A stretch of DNA of 64,000 nucleotides from NCBI GenBank assembly GCA_047974765.1, contig JBKECP010000043.1, positions 62,001-126,000 on the forward strand. Direction: 5' to 3'. This DNA is from JBKECP01 sp047974765 (GTDB lineage Bacteria > Pseudomonadota > Gammaproteobacteria > Pseudomonadales > Halieaceae). This document shows positions 18,396 to 28,487 of the stretch, piece by piece (positions within the stretch are counted from its first letter, which is position 1; every line of letters starts with the position of its first letter). Position numbers and translations under genes: made by a program. The notes under the pieces were generated by a model that was not told where the DNA came from, did no database searches, and saw nothing but the letters and a program-made list of their open reading frames with translations.

Positions 18396-19093
18396 TATCT
18401 GGCCTCTGTCGTACACACCCGACCACGGGTCAGCGTCATTTCACAGCGATAGCCCGCTGAGCCAGGATCAAAGCGGTTGTAGACACGATCCAGTGTAAAA
18501 GGCTGGGAAACCTGATCTGACACCACGGTTGTGGCAACATTCAGGTGTTGCCGATCTGGACTGAGCGTCAAGCGGTGGCGAATACTCAAGCCATCGGGCA
18601 ACTGCAAGGTAAACAGAAGCTGGTGCCCGTCCCAGCCACAGATTTCCCGCCCCAGCGGTGAGTCCACCCGGTAGGCGTTATCGCCGACAAACTGACAGTC
18701 AAGCGCAAAGTTGCCCTCCCGTTTAACCTCGATACCCTCTTCATCCTGCACAATCGCCAGCAGGGAAGACTGGGTAATCCAGTCGGCCATCTGCGCCAGA
18801 CCAATAACAGAGACGCCCTGATCAAAACCACTGCCACCGATACTGATTGCCGGACCGGCAATGATTTCTCCCTGTGGACCGCGCCGCTGCGCTCGCTTGC
18901 GCAGTTCTCTTACCAGACCATTGAGTTCCGTCTGAATATTGTCACTCTGGGCATAATTGAGTTCCCAATCACCGCCGAAATCCACCGGCTGGGCACTTTT
19001 GGACTGAATTGGCCGTGTTGGTGAACTACAGGCAGCCAATAGCACCACCATCAGACCAGGACAAACAAATGAATAAAAAAACGATAACCTCAT
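18395..19093 (-). CDS. Putative outer-membrane lipoprotein of unknown function
   Basis: 232 residues from the ATG at 19093; an upstream in-frame start 10 codons earlier is possible. The leader MRLSFFYSFVCPGLMVVLLAAC has a good lipobox (LLAAC), followed by an Ser/Pro/Gln linker and FGGDWELNYAQSDNIQTELNGLVREL. The second half is beta-rich. Cys residues at CQFVG, REICGW, YRCEM and GRVCTTEAR could form disulfides. It is the first gene of a coupled pair with the lipoprotein below it. No family recognised. Confidence 0.75.
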   Translation of the reverse strand: MRLSFFYSFVCPGLMVVLLAACSSPTRPIQSKSAQPVDFGGDWELNYAQSDNIQTELNGLVRELRKRAQRRGPQGEIIAGPAISIGGSGFDQGVSVIGLAQMADWITQSSLLAIVQDEEGIEVKREGNFALDCQFVGDNAYRVDSPLGREICGWDGHQLLFTLQLPDGLSIRHRLTLSPDRQHLNVATTVVSDQVSQPFTLDRVYNRFDPGSAGYRCEMTLTRGRVCTTEAR

Positions 19094-19416
19094 GGATCGC
19101 AAGTGTAACCCAGGCCCGGTCATCAGCTATAGGCGGGCAACAACAATTATTGCCAAAAAACCCTTTGGCCTGCGGTGGCCACTGGCTTCAATTATAAAAT
19201 TCATCCGCTCTCGGCCTTTGAAAAACAGGCTGGCAGTGCAGATCTGTAATTTTGCTACAGAATCATCGGTAATAGCGGGGCATTTCGCGTAGTTTCACTA
19301 CAGATCGGCAATCTTACCAGCCATTTATCCGCCACCAGCGCTCCCTGTTCAAGGCCTGCTTCTATATACTTGCCGCTTTCATTCAGAACCCTGTAATTGA
19401 TATACCGGGAGATATC

Positions 19417-22023
19417 ATGGCCAAACGTGTATACCTGTTTAACGAAGGCAGCAAGGATGACCGCAACCTGCTCGGCGGCAAAGGTGCCAATCTCTGTGAG
19501 ATGACAACGCTGGGCCTGCCTGTGCCCTATGGTTTTATTATCACCACCACCACTTGCCGTGAATTTTTTGAAGGTGGAAACAAGCTGCCGCATCTACTGG
19601 AGCAGGAATACCGGGTAGCACTGGACCTGGTGGAGAAAAAGATGGGTGCCCATTTTGGTGATCCACAAAATCCGCTGCTGTTCTCAGTCCGCTCCGGCGC
19701 ACCGATCTCCATGCCGGGCATGATGGATACCATTCTCAATCTGGGCCTGAATGATGCTATCGCCGAAGGGCTGGCGAAAAAAACCGACAACCCCCGTTTT
19801 GCCTATGACTGCTACCGCCGCTTTATTCAGATGTTTGCCAATGTGGTACTGGAGGCCGATGGCGAACAGTTCGAGCATGTGATCGAACAATACAAGGAGC
19901 AGCACCACAAGCCGCTGGACACTGACATGAGCGCCGAGGACTGGCAGGCTGTAATTGCCCGATTTAAAACCCTGGTGGACTTCCCGGAAGATCCCTTTGT
20001 TCAGCTCAGAATGGCGGTAGAAGCCGTATTTTTATCCTGGCACACACCGCGCGCCTATGTTTATCGTGAGATGAATAATATTCCCGAAACACTCGGCACG
20101 GCAGTCAATGTACAGGCTATGGTTTACGGTAATTTCGGTGACACCTCCGGCTCCGGTGTTGCCTTCACCCGCAACCCCTCCACCGGTGACAGGGAATTCT
20201 TCGGCGAGTTTCTGTTCAACGCTGCCGGTGAAGATGTAGTTGCCGGTACCCGCACGCCCCAGCCCTTGAGCGCACTACAGGAGCGCCTGCCCGAGGTTTA
20301 CGATGAACTCTACCGCACCCAGGCCTTGCTCGAAAAACACTACCGGGACATGCAGGATCTGGAATTTACTGTGCAGGAAGGTCGCTTTTATATGCTGCAG
20401 ACCCGCAGTGGCAAACGCACCGGCCGTGCCTCAGTCAAGATTGCCGTCGATATGGTTGGCGAGCACCTGATTAGCGAAAAAGAAGCCCTGCTGCGGGTAT
20501 CCCCGGAGCACGTGGAGGCTTTTTTGCATCCGATGGTGGACCCACAGGCCAAAACGAATATCGTTGCCACCGGCCTGCCCGCCAGTCCTGGCGGCGCCAC
20601 CGGCAAGGTGGTATTTTCCGCCGATGAAGCCGTACAGGTGGCAGCCAAAGGCGACAAGGTTATTCTGGTGCGCCGTGAAACAACCCCAGAAGACATTCAC
20701 GGTATGAAGGTAGCCGAGGGTATTCTCACCGAACAAGGTGGTATGACCTCCCACGCAGCGGTAGTTGCCCGCGGCATGGGCGTATGCGCCATTACCGGCT
20801 GTGGCAGCCTCAAAATCAACTATGCCGAGGGTACGGCCACTACCGCTGACGGCATTGTCATTCAGCGCGGTGATGTCATTACCCTCGATGGTACCGCCGG
20901 TGAGGTAATGCTCGGTGATATTCCAAAAACTGAAGCCAGCTCCTCTGATGACTTCCAGACACTGCTGTCCTGGGCCGATAAACACCGCCGCCTGAAAGTA
21001 CGGGCCAATGCCGAAACTCCAGCCGATGCCGCCAAAGCGCGAGAGCTGGGTGCCGAGGGTATCGGCCTGTGTCGTACCGAGCACATGTTTTTTGAGGCCG
21101 AACGTATTGATCTGGTGCGGGCAATGATTCTGTCGGAAAGCCGCGAGGAGCGTCAAAGCTACCTCGACAAGCTGGAGGTTTTTCAACACGACGATATGCT
21201 GGAACTGTTCAAAGTCATGGATGGCCTGCCCGTTACCGTGCGTCTGCTGGATCCACCGCTGCACGAGTTTTTGCCCCATGAAGATGCTGAAATTGAGGCG
21301 CTTGCCCAGCGTATCGGCAAGAGCGCCAGGCGCATCCGGGAGATTGTTGCCGACCTGTCCGAGATCAATCCCATGCTCGGTTTTCGCGGCTGCCGTCTGT
21401 CCGTGGTCTATCCTGAAATCACCGAAATGCAGGTCAAGGCCATTATCAGTGCCGCTGTCAGTGCCATTGAGCAGGGTCTGCGTCCACTGCCGGAAATCAT
21501 GATTCCACTGGTCGTCAACGTGCGTGAAATCCGCCTGATCACTAAAATCATTGATCGCGGCATCCAGGCAATTCTGCAAGAGAAACATATTTCTGTGCCC
21601 TACCGCATTGGCACCATGATGGAAACACCCCGGGCGACCCTGGGCGCTGACCGCTTGGCACCTGAAGTCGAATTCATGAGCTTTGGCACCAACGATCTGA
21701 CCCAGATGACCTACGGTTTTTCCCGCGACGACGCCGGCAAATTCATTCCCCAGTATCTGGAGAAAAAACTGATCGAAGCAGACCCCTTTGTGTCCCTTGA
21801 TCAGCGCGCTGTCGGCCGCCTGATGGAAATGGCCGTGCGTGAGAGCCGCACCCGCAAGCCAGGTATCAAATACGGTATCTGTGGTGAGCACGGCGGTGAC
21901 CCACGCTCAATCCAGTTCTGTCATGACCTTGGGCTGGATTATGTGTCGTGCAGCCCGTTCAGGGTTCCTGTGGCACGCATTGCTGCTGCGCAGGCCAGAG
22001 TCAAGCGCGAGCTTGACCAGTAG
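19417..22023 (+). CDS. ppdK: Pyruvate, phosphate dikinase
   Basis: 868 residues, full length. Interconverts pyruvate + ATP + Pi and phosphoenolpyruvate + AMP + PPi. The N-terminal ATP-grasp region (LGGKGANLCEM, SGSGVAFTRNPSTG), the swivelling phosphohistidine domain with His446 in GGMTSHAAVV, and the C-terminal PEP/pyruvate TIM barrel with Cys822 in GICGEHGGDP are all present. It allows reversible PEP formation or PPi-dependent glycolysis. About 290 bases of non-coding DNA precede it. A cupin gene follows 68 bases downstream. Confidence 0.96.
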   Translation: MAKRVYLFNEGSKDDRNLLGGKGANLCEMTTLGLPVPYGFIITTTTCREFFEGGNKLPHLLEQEYRVALDLVEKKMGAHFGDPQNPLLFSVRSGAPISMPGMMDTILNLGLNDAIAEGLAKKTDNPRFAYDCYRRFIQMFANVVLEADGEQFEHVIEQYKEQHHKPLDTDMSAEDWQAVIARFKTLVDFPEDPFVQLRMAVEAVFLSWHTPRAYVYREMNNIPETLGTAVNVQAMVYGNFGDTSGSGVAFTRNPSTGDREFFGEFLFNAAGEDVVAGTRTPQPLSALQERLPEVYDELYRTQALLEKHYRDMQDLEFTVQEGRFYMLQTRSGKRTGRASVKIAVDMVGEHLISEKEALLRVSPEHVEAFLHPMVDPQAKTNIVATGLPASPGGATGKVVFSADEAVQVAAKGDKVILVRRETTPEDIHGMKVAEGILTEQGGMTSHAAVVARGMGVCAITGCGSLKINYAEGTATTADGIVIQRGDVITLDGTAGEVMLGDIPKTEASSSDDFQTLLSWADKHRRLKVRANAETPADAAKARELGAEGIGLCRTEHMFFEAERIDLVRAMILSESREERQSYLDKLEVFQHDDMLELFKVMDGLPVTVRLLDPPLHEFLPHEDAEIEALAQRIGKSARRIREIVADLSEINPMLGFRGCRLSVVYPEITEMQVKAIISAAVSAIEQGLRPLPEIMIPLVVNVREIRLITKIIDRGIQAILQEKHISVPYRIGTMMETPRATLGADRLAPEVEFMSFGTNDLTQMTYGFSRDDAGKFIPQYLEKKLIEADPFVSLDQRAVGRLMEMAVRESRTRKPGIKYGICGEHGGDPRSIQFCHDLGLDYVSCSPFRVPVARIAAAQARVKRELDQ

Positions 22024-22091
22024 TCTCTGGCAATTTCAGTATCGGTCAGTGCCACAGGTATTGGCCAAATCACTTAAAAAGAGGGGAATTT

Positions 22092-22430
22092 ATGGCAAAT
22101 GGAGCATGGGAGCTTTTTGAGCTCGATGATGTCAGACAAAAGTTATCCGGTGACAGCGTTCAGTATCTTGAATTTCTGAATGTGCCATCCATGAACTGCG
22201 GCATCTATTTTTTACCGGCTGGCAGCAAGGATATGCAGTCAGCCCACGATGAGGATGAAATCTATCTGGTGCTGGAGGGCAAAGCCCGCATGAAACTGGG
22301 TGACAAAGAGCGCAGTGTTGGACCTGGCTCGGTGCTGTATGTAGGCGCCAGCACAGACCATCACTTTTTCGAGATCGATAAAGACATGACGCTGCTGGTC
22401 ATGTTTGCCAGTGGGCGCAGCACCATTTAG
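22092..22430 (+). CDS. Small cupin-domain protein
   Basis: 112 residues, preceded by GAGGGGAAT 3-4 bases before the ATG. One cupin barrel: MNCGIYFLPAGSKDMQSAHDEDEIYLVLEGKARMKLG has the first metal-binding motif (H...DE.Y.V.EG.), and GPGSVLYVGASTDHHFFEI the second. Metal ligation by His and Glu is expected; the substrate is unknown. It sits between ppdK and a class V aminotransferase on the same strand. Confidence 0.85.
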   Translation: MANGAWELFELDDVRQKLSGDSVQYLEFLNVPSMNCGIYFLPAGSKDMQSAHDEDEIYLVLEGKARMKLGDKERSVGPGSVLYVGASTDHHFFEIDKDMTLLVMFASGRSTI

Positions 22431-22567
22431 TGTCGGCGGGCTTTCGTATCACTCCACAAATCTGTATCAGATATTTGTGCCAAACACCGTGCGCAAGCGC
22501 CTTGTTTTGCCGCCAGAATATTTCACAAACCCTTTTGAGTATTGATTAATTATTGAGGTTTAAAGCT

Positions 22568-23746
22568 ATGAGCAGCAGTTTTTATCCACCCCGGCGCACA
22601 CTGCTGGGCCCCGGTCCTTCCGATGTTCCACCGCGTGTCCTGGAAGCACTTGCCCGCCCTACCCTGGGCCATCTCGACCCGCTATTTGTGGGCCTGATGG
22701 ACGAAATAAAAACTTTACTACAATACGCTTTTCAGACAAAAAATGCGCTGACCCTGCCAATTTCTGCACCTGGCTCAGCCGGGATGGAGGCCTGTTTTGT
22801 CAACCTGCTGTCGCCGGGCGACAAGGTGATTATCTGCCGCAATGGTGTTTTTGGTGGCCGCATGCAGGAAAACGTCGAGCGCTGTGGTGCCACGGCCATC
22901 ATGGTTGAAGATGACTGGGGCACCCCTGTCAGTATCGACAAAGTACACGCAGCCTTTGCCGAACACCCGGACGCTTCTGTACTGGCCTTTGTCCATGCTG
23001 AAACATCCACCGGTGTATACAGCGACGCCCAGGCGCTGTGCGCACTGGCGCGTGAAAATAAAGCACTGTCCATTGTTGATACAGTCACTTCCCTCGGTGG
23101 CACTGAGGTAGATGTGGATGGCTGGGGTGCGGATGCTGTCTACTCCGGCAGCCAGAAATGCCTGTCCTGTGTACCCGGTATCGCACCCGTCACATTCAGT
23201 CCGGCTGCCGTTGAGTGTATTCAGAACCGCAGCCACAAGGTACAAAGCTGGTTCCTCGACATGCAACTGGTAATGGGCTACTGGGGCGGCAACAGCAAAC
23301 GGGCCTACCATCACACCGCGCCGGTCAATACCATGTACGCTCTGCATGAGTCATTGCTGATGCTGCAAGAAGAAGGCTTGAACAATGCCTGGCAGCGCCA
23401 CCTGCACAACCATCGCGCACTGGTTGCAGGCCTTGAGGCCATGGGCTTGTCAATGGCCGTAGCACAGTCACACCGTCTGCCTCAACTCAACGCCGTCAAT
23501 ATTCCCGAGGGAGTTGACGACACCGCCGTGCGCAGTGACCTGTTGCGTGACTTCGACCTGGAAATCGGTGCTGGCCTGGGTGCGCTTGCCGGCAAAACCT
23601 GGCGCATCGGCCTGATGGGCCACAGCAGCAGCCGCCGCAATGTATTGCAGTGTCTGAGCGCTCTTGAAGCGGTACTCGGCGGTCAGGGTGCTGGCATTGA
23701 ACGCGGTGCAGCTCTACCGGTTGCAACCGCTGTTCTGGACAGCTGA
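22568..23746 (+). CDS. Class V aminotransferase, alanine-glyoxylate / serine-pyruvate type
   Basis: 392 residues from the ATG at 22568, which has GAGG about 9 bases upstream; an in-frame start five codons earlier lacks one. The pattern LLGPGPSDVPPRVLEALARPTLGHLDP is typical of the AGXT/serine-pyruvate aminotransferase group. SGSQKCLSC carries the PLP lysine (about Lys197), and the cofactor Asp is in IVDTVTSLGG. Likely converts glyoxylate plus an amino donor to glycine, or serine to hydroxypyruvate; the exact substrate pair is unresolved. Lies 137 bases after the cupin gene. Confidence 0.9.
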   Translation: MSSSFYPPRRTLLGPGPSDVPPRVLEALARPTLGHLDPLFVGLMDEIKTLLQYAFQTKNALTLPISAPGSAGMEACFVNLLSPGDKVIICRNGVFGGRMQENVERCGATAIMVEDDWGTPVSIDKVHAAFAEHPDASVLAFVHAETSTGVYSDAQALCALARENKALSIVDTVTSLGGTEVDVDGWGADAVYSGSQKCLSCVPGIAPVTFSPAAVECIQNRSHKVQSWFLDMQLVMGYWGGNSKRAYHHTAPVNTMYALHESLLMLQEEGLNNAWQRHLHNHRALVAGLEAMGLSMAVAQSHRLPQLNAVNIPEGVDDTAVRSDLLRDFDLEIGAGLGALAGKTWRIGLMGHSSSRRNVLQCLSALEAVLGGQGAGIERGAALPVATAVLDS

Positions 23747-24064
23747 AACCTCAGCGGCAAACAGCAAATCCAGGTACAGTAAGAGCCAGGGGCTGAATCG
23801 GCAAAATGGATGATCGGCTCCTGTCAACTTCTGCCACAGAGCACCCTGGCTCAAAGAGACCGTAATTTCTCCTGAATCTGTGAGCAGGCAGGCTGTTCAA
23901 GTACACACAAGAACGCTAGGGTAGCGGTCGTCACCACCAGTGAACGGATGAGCACGGTGGTGGTCCAAGTATGAGCCGGGACAATACCCGGTTTGCTGGC
24001 GCAGCCCACAATAGTGGCAGCGCCATTTGCATTGAAGCCTTGAAGTAAAAAGGAAATACAAATC
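23747..24064. other. Gene-free stretch
   Basis: 318 bases between the aminotransferase stop and the OmpA-like lipoprotein start. I see no RNA gene, strong terminator or repeat here. It presumably contains the promoter for the lipoprotein; the GGAAAT just before its ATG is the only evident signal. Confidence 0.5.
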
Positions 24065-24709
24065 ATGGGAACGATTCGAACAACTGTGCTGGCCAGTGTC
24101 GGCATGCTCGCGCTTAGCGCCTGTACTGTAAACCCCTATACCGGTGAGAAGCAGGCCAGTAAAGCTGCTGTCTACGGCACTGGCGCAGCCGCTGTCTGCG
24201 CTCTGGTGGGTGCTGCCGAATCCGGCAAGCGCGCCCGCAATGCCGCTTTGGGCTGTGGTCTGGTCGGCGCTGGTGTCGGTGCTTATATGGATGTACAGGA
24301 AGCCAAACTGAAAGAGCAATTGCAAGGCACTGGCGTGCAGGTAGTTCGTGAAGGTGACAGCCTGCGCCTGGTCATGCCAGGCAATATCACCTTCCAGAGT
24401 GACGCCTACAGCCTGCGTTCTGATTTTTACCCGGTACTCGACTCTGTCAGTACAGTGCTGACTAAATATGCCGATACCACCTTGCGCGTAACCGGCCATA
24501 CCGACAGCACCGGCAACAGAAGTCACAACCAGACCCTCTCAGAACAACGCGCACGTGCAGTGTCTGATTATCTGGTCAGTCGTGGTATTACCCAGTCTCG
24601 TCTCTATGTGCAGGGGGTCGGTCCGGACCAGCCTGTCGCTGATAACAGCACAACCTCAGGTCGCGCTCAGAATCGGCGGGTAGAGCTGTATATCCTGCCG
24701 AAAACCTGA
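24065..24709 (+). CDS. OmpA-family peptidoglycan-associated lipoprotein (YiaD-like)
   Basis: 214 residues. The leader MGTIRTTVLASVGMLALSAC ends in a lipobox (LSAC). It is followed by a Gly/Ala-rich glycine-zipper segment (about 35-80: GTGAAAVCALVGAAESGKRARNAALGCGLVGAGVGAYM). The C-terminal OmpA domain (about 105-214) carries TGHTDSTGNRSHNQTLSEQRARAVSDYL and GRAQNRRVELYI, which bind diaminopimelate in peptidoglycan. Probably anchored in the outer membrane. Convergent with tamB. Confidence 0.92.
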   Translation: MGTIRTTVLASVGMLALSACTVNPYTGEKQASKAAVYGTGAAAVCALVGAAESGKRARNAALGCGLVGAGVGAYMDVQEAKLKEQLQGTGVQVVREGDSLRLVMPGNITFQSDAYSLRSDFYPVLDSVSTVLTKYADTTLRVTGHTDSTGNRSHNQTLSEQRARAVSDYLVSRGITQSRLYVQGVGPDQPVADNSTTSGRAQNRRVELYILPKT

Positions 24710-24770
24710 AGCCAGAGACTGCCCCACCAATTTTTCAGTGCAGGCCCTGGCCAATTGCAAAATACACAGT

Positions 24771-27700
24771 TCAGTCGATCTCAAAACGATAGTAGAGATC
24801 GACTGAACTCTCCAGACGGCTCACCACTTCCAGCCACAGGCGTGTACTGAGATACAGGCGCGCTGTTACTACGTTGACTGGTTCATACAAGCCCACCCCG
24901 TAGGACAAAAATATCCGCTCACCGATATAACCACTGACGGTGGCTGCCGTATCATCATCAATGGTTTCAGCACCAAACTCCACATTATTCAGCCCGGGCA
25001 GACGGTTGAGTCCCTCTACCAGCGCACTGCGATTAACCAGCCCGGTACCCAGCGACAGCGCCAATGCTGTGCCATCCATACCTGTACCGGCATCCAGTCC
25101 ACGACCCCGGATCAGGTAGGACAAGGCTTCGGGCTGACTCATCGCCGGTTCACTGTAAATTTCCAGTCGTGGCGTCTCCACCGTGCCTTGCACCTGCACC
25201 CCCGCTTTCACCTGTTCAAGGCTGATATCGCGTTCGGCCCGCAGGTCAATCTCCGGATTTTGTGGCGCACCAGCGAAGGAAATACGCCCCCGTTTCAAGG
25301 CCAGGTGCTGACCGTAGGCTTCAAAACTTCCCTCTTCCATATTCAGGTTGCCGTAAAGCTGCAACGGATGACCGGGCCGCTGTTGAAGCTGTAATTCTCC
25401 CCCCAGGAGCGCATCCACGCCCACTACCTGCACCCGAAACTGATCGGCGATATCCACACGGATATCAATCCGGCTGTCAAAAGGCTGTGTTTCCTGCAGA
25501 ACCTCGCCACGATAATTCACCATCACCACATCCCGGGACAGACCTACACTGTCCTCGGGCAGGCGATCCTGACGAATCAGCCCCTCCGTCACCTGCACCT
25601 TGCCACTGAGTTCAACCAGTTCCTGGCGGGCACTGACAGTGAGCTGGGAGCTGGCCACAGCCTCAACTATGGGCGGATAAGCCAGACGGTTGTGCTCTGC
25701 GTTGACAGTGAGCTGCAAGTGCCAGTCCGGCAGCGTCTTGAGCTGCCCACTCAGGCTGATCGGTCCTTCACCGAGCTGTCCCCTGGCATCAAGGGCAATC
25801 ACACCGTCTTCAAAATCAAAGCGGGCCTGCATATCACGCAGTTCAGTCGGGCTACCCACCACGGCCAGCTCACCATCGCGCCAGTTCAACTGCCCGTTCA
25901 GATGAGGCCGGGCAGCCGTACCTGCAATATCCCACCCTCCCTCAAGGACACCGCCGATCAGCGACAAGTCCGGCACAAAGGCCTGCAGCGCAGCCAATTC
26001 AAAATGATCGAGCCTGACCTGCCCGGCCAATGGCCCATTGCGATCAGCGCCCAGTTGAGCCTCAATGGCAAGCATTGTGCGTTCTTCTTGCTGCAACTGT
26101 GACTGTAACTGCAATACGCCTTCATGATAGCTGGCGCTGGCTGTCAATTGCTGCCACTGCCAGGAGGCGTACTGGCCACCCTCAAGCTGCCGACCAACCA
26201 CACCCTCACCCACGCTTAAACTCAGGTTGGCCGCCAGTGGGTTTTTTTCAGACCAATTGGCATCCAGTTCAGCCTTGAGATCACCTTGCAAGGTCACCCC
26301 CTCCGCCATCAGGGTTTGCACCAGCGACAAAGTACCTTCAAGGGTGGCCGCAACCTGCCCGGCCGACCCTGCCTGCCCCTTGTGCAGGCATAAGCTGGCC
26401 GCCGGTCCCTGCCAGCAGTGAGCGGCAAAGTGCAGGCTATCTTTTGTTACAGTCAGCGCTACAGATTTCGCTAACTGCCAGCGTTCGCCGGTAAAGGTCA
26501 GTGTTGCCGGTAACAGCTCACCCTGCCACTGATCTTGTACCTGATTCAACGTCAGAGCCAGATCACCGTCAATATCACCCGCCAGCTCAAGTTTTGCCTG
26601 TCGCTGTGACGCACTGCCGTCCACACTGATATTCAGCGCACTCAGCATCATGCCTTCCTGGCCCAGATTCACAGCCTTTAATTGCAGGCCAAATATGCGC
26701 CTGTCGTCAAGTTTCAGATAACCACTGGCATCGGCATTACCGAGCTGCCACTGTTGCCAGCCAACCTTGTTCGATTGCACTTTGAAATGAAGGATTTGAT
26801 CAGTGGCACCTATATCAACCCGAATATCCACATTACCCTGAGCCTGTTCCAGCCAGCGACTTAAATCAGACACACTGGCTGTCAGTGTCGCGCCGGCATC
26901 CTCAGCCAGCGCCTGTAACACACCGCTGGCACCGTTGAGTTCAAAATTCAGCTGACCGTCAGCGAGATAGTCCTGGCTATTGAGCTCAACATCACCGTGA
27001 ATGCTCGCCGGCAGGGTATTGATCTGACCATCAACCACCACCTGATGCAGCGCAGCGGACCAGTGATCACCGGCAAATTGAGCCTGCACATTGAGCCCTC
27101 CCTTTAGCTGTCCTTGCAGGGCATCTGATAAGGCAGGCAAGGTAAAGCCCGGTGAAGACAGATCTATATCCGCTGTCAATGCCTCGCCATAAGACAGTTC
27201 TCCGGCGAGAGAAAGGGCACTGCCACCAGCAGGCTCACTGAAGTCCAGCGTATTGAGCCGCACCTTGTTATCGTAATGGCGGGCATCCAGATGCAGAGCA
27301 GCCTGCTGGTAGCCAAGACCACTGGCAGTGAGTGTCAGTTTGAGGGTCTGCTCAGCACGGCCACCCTCACTGCTCAATGTCAGCGGTGAAGCCAGCACCA
27401 CCGATTCCAGAGCAACAGGTATACCTGGCAGTCCCGCCAGAGGCAGCCCCCCCGACCATTGTAGTTGACCATCAAGCTGATAGACCGGTTGATCCGCCAG
27501 GACATCCAGCTGCGCGGTCAATGCCAGCTGCTGACGACCGTCACTGTCAAGAGACAGTTCAAGATCGGCAAAATCCCCCGTCGCTTGCAGCGAAAACCGG
27601 CCGGTATCGATCGCTGAAGGCAGGTCAACGCCGGGGCCAGGCTGAAACGTTGCTGCGGCGGTTAATGGCCATTGCCCATCAAGTGTCAGCTTTGCAACCA

Positions 27701-28487
27701 GATCCAGCTCACCCCACTGACGATGCCGGATATTTAAAACAGGTACTTTGAGTTGATGGCCCGATCCATTGATTTGCACCGCAAGTCGCTCAAGCTGCTC
27801 CTTTGTATCACCATTCACCAGTCCCGGGCGCAGCAGTTCCAGCGTATTGATATCAATATCAAAAGGCAGCCATATCGTCGGCAATCGTAAAGGGTCACTG
27901 CTGTCACTATTGTGCGGTTCACTGGCAGCAAGGCTAAGCAGGCCATCTTCAATCCGACCACCGGCCCGAATGGCCTGTTCAGCAACAGCCAGATGGATCT
28001 GCGCCTGAGCCTGTTGCCAGCTCCCTCCCGGCCAGCTGATGTGAAGCTGTTTAATCTGTATATCCGGCGCCTGCATCCGCACCGGAAACTGAATCGGTAC
28101 TGGTTCATCATTACGATTTTGTGTCTGTGCGTCCGGAGATTTCTGTCCCGTTTCCTGATTATTTTTTTCATCACTACCGGCCAGCACAAGCTGTAAGGTA
28201 CCGGCGGAAAAACGGCTGATACAGATTTCACGCTGCCACAGGCAGGACACCTGCCATTTTGCATCGATATCGCTCAGTGAAAATTCAAGTCCCTCACGAT
28301 GCAGGCTGAGCTGCCGTACCTGAAAGCGGCCAAACAAGCGCCCGCCCTGCCAATCAATCTTCAGTGGTGTAAAGTGCGACAGGCCCGCAGCCAACAGGCG
28401 ACTACCACTTTCACTGAAGGGCAAGATGCACAACAGCCCCGGCAAAAGCAGCAGTACAAGCAAGCCAACAACAGCCAGGCGTCTCAA
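24771..28487 (-). CDS. tamB: Translocation and assembly module subunit TamB
   Basis: 1238 residues, the usual length. An N-terminal signal anchor (VGLLVLLLLPGLLCILPF) leads to a very long beta-rich body of the AsmA/TamB bridge type. The conserved C-terminal DUF490 region includes GSFEAYGQHLALKRGRISFAG, LDLRAERDI-like strands, SYLIRGRGLD and the final LYYRFEID. It spans the periplasm from inner membrane to TamA and is implicated in outer-membrane protein assembly and phospholipid transport. Its start overlaps the tamA stop by 4 bases (ATGA), so the pair is co-translated. Confidence 0.95.
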   Translation of the reverse strand: MRRLAVVGLLVLLLLPGLLCILPFSESGSRLLAAGLSHFTPLKIDWQGGRLFGRFQVRQLSLHREGLEFSLSDIDAKWQVSCLWQREICISRFSAGTLQLVLAGSDEKNNQETGQKSPDAQTQNRNDEPVPIQFPVRMQAPDIQIKQLHISWPGGSWQQAQAQIHLAVAEQAIRAGGRIEDGLLSLAASEPHNSDSSDPLRLPTIWLPFDIDINTLELLRPGLVNGDTKEQLERLAVQINGSGHQLKVPVLNIRHRQWGELDLVAKLTLDGQWPLTAAATFQPGPGVDLPSAIDTGRFSLQATGDFADLELSLDSDGRQQLALTAQLDVLADQPVYQLDGQLQWSGGLPLAGLPGIPVALESVVLASPLTLSSEGGRAEQTLKLTLTASGLGYQQAALHLDARHYDNKVRLNTLDFSEPAGGSALSLAGELSYGEALTADIDLSSPGFTLPALSDALQGQLKGGLNVQAQFAGDHWSAALHQVVVDGQINTLPASIHGDVELNSQDYLADGQLNFELNGASGVLQALAEDAGATLTASVSDLSRWLEQAQGNVDIRVDIGATDQILHFKVQSNKVGWQQWQLGNADASGYLKLDDRRIFGLQLKAVNLGQEGMMLSALNISVDGSASQRQAKLELAGDIDGDLALTLNQVQDQWQGELLPATLTFTGERWQLAKSVALTVTKDSLHFAAHCWQGPAASLCLHKGQAGSAGQVAATLEGTLSLVQTLMAEGVTLQGDLKAELDANWSEKNPLAANLSLSVGEGVVGRQLEGGQYASWQWQQLTASASYHEGVLQLQSQLQQEERTMLAIEAQLGADRNGPLAGQVRLDHFELAALQAFVPDLSLIGGVLEGGWDIAGTAARPHLNGQLNWRDGELAVVGSPTELRDMQARFDFEDGVIALDARGQLGEGPISLSGQLKTLPDWHLQLTVNAEHNRLAYPPIVEAVASSQLTVSARQELVELSGKVQVTEGLIRQDRLPEDSVGLSRDVVMVNYRGEVLQETQPFDSRIDIRVDIADQFRVQVVGVDALLGGELQLQQRPGHPLQLYGNLNMEEGSFEAYGQHLALKRGRISFAGAPQNPEIDLRAERDISLEQVKAGVQVQGTVETPRLEIYSEPAMSQPEALSYLIRGRGLDAGTGMDGTALALSLGTGLVNRSALVEGLNRLPGLNNVEFGAETIDDDTAATVSGYIGERIFLSYGVGLYEPVNVVTARLYLSTRLWLEVVSRLESSVDLYYRFEID

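Noticed and set aside
20431..21891. 486-codon open frame on the minus strand
   Set aside because: Lies entirely antisense to ppdK, whose domains are complete; its protein shows no family pattern and arises from codon bias of the sense gene.
22455..22479. CACAAAT...ATTTGTG inverted repeat between the cupin and aminotransferase genes
   Set aside because: Short arms with an uneven interior; it may be an operator, but I found nothing to separate it from chance.
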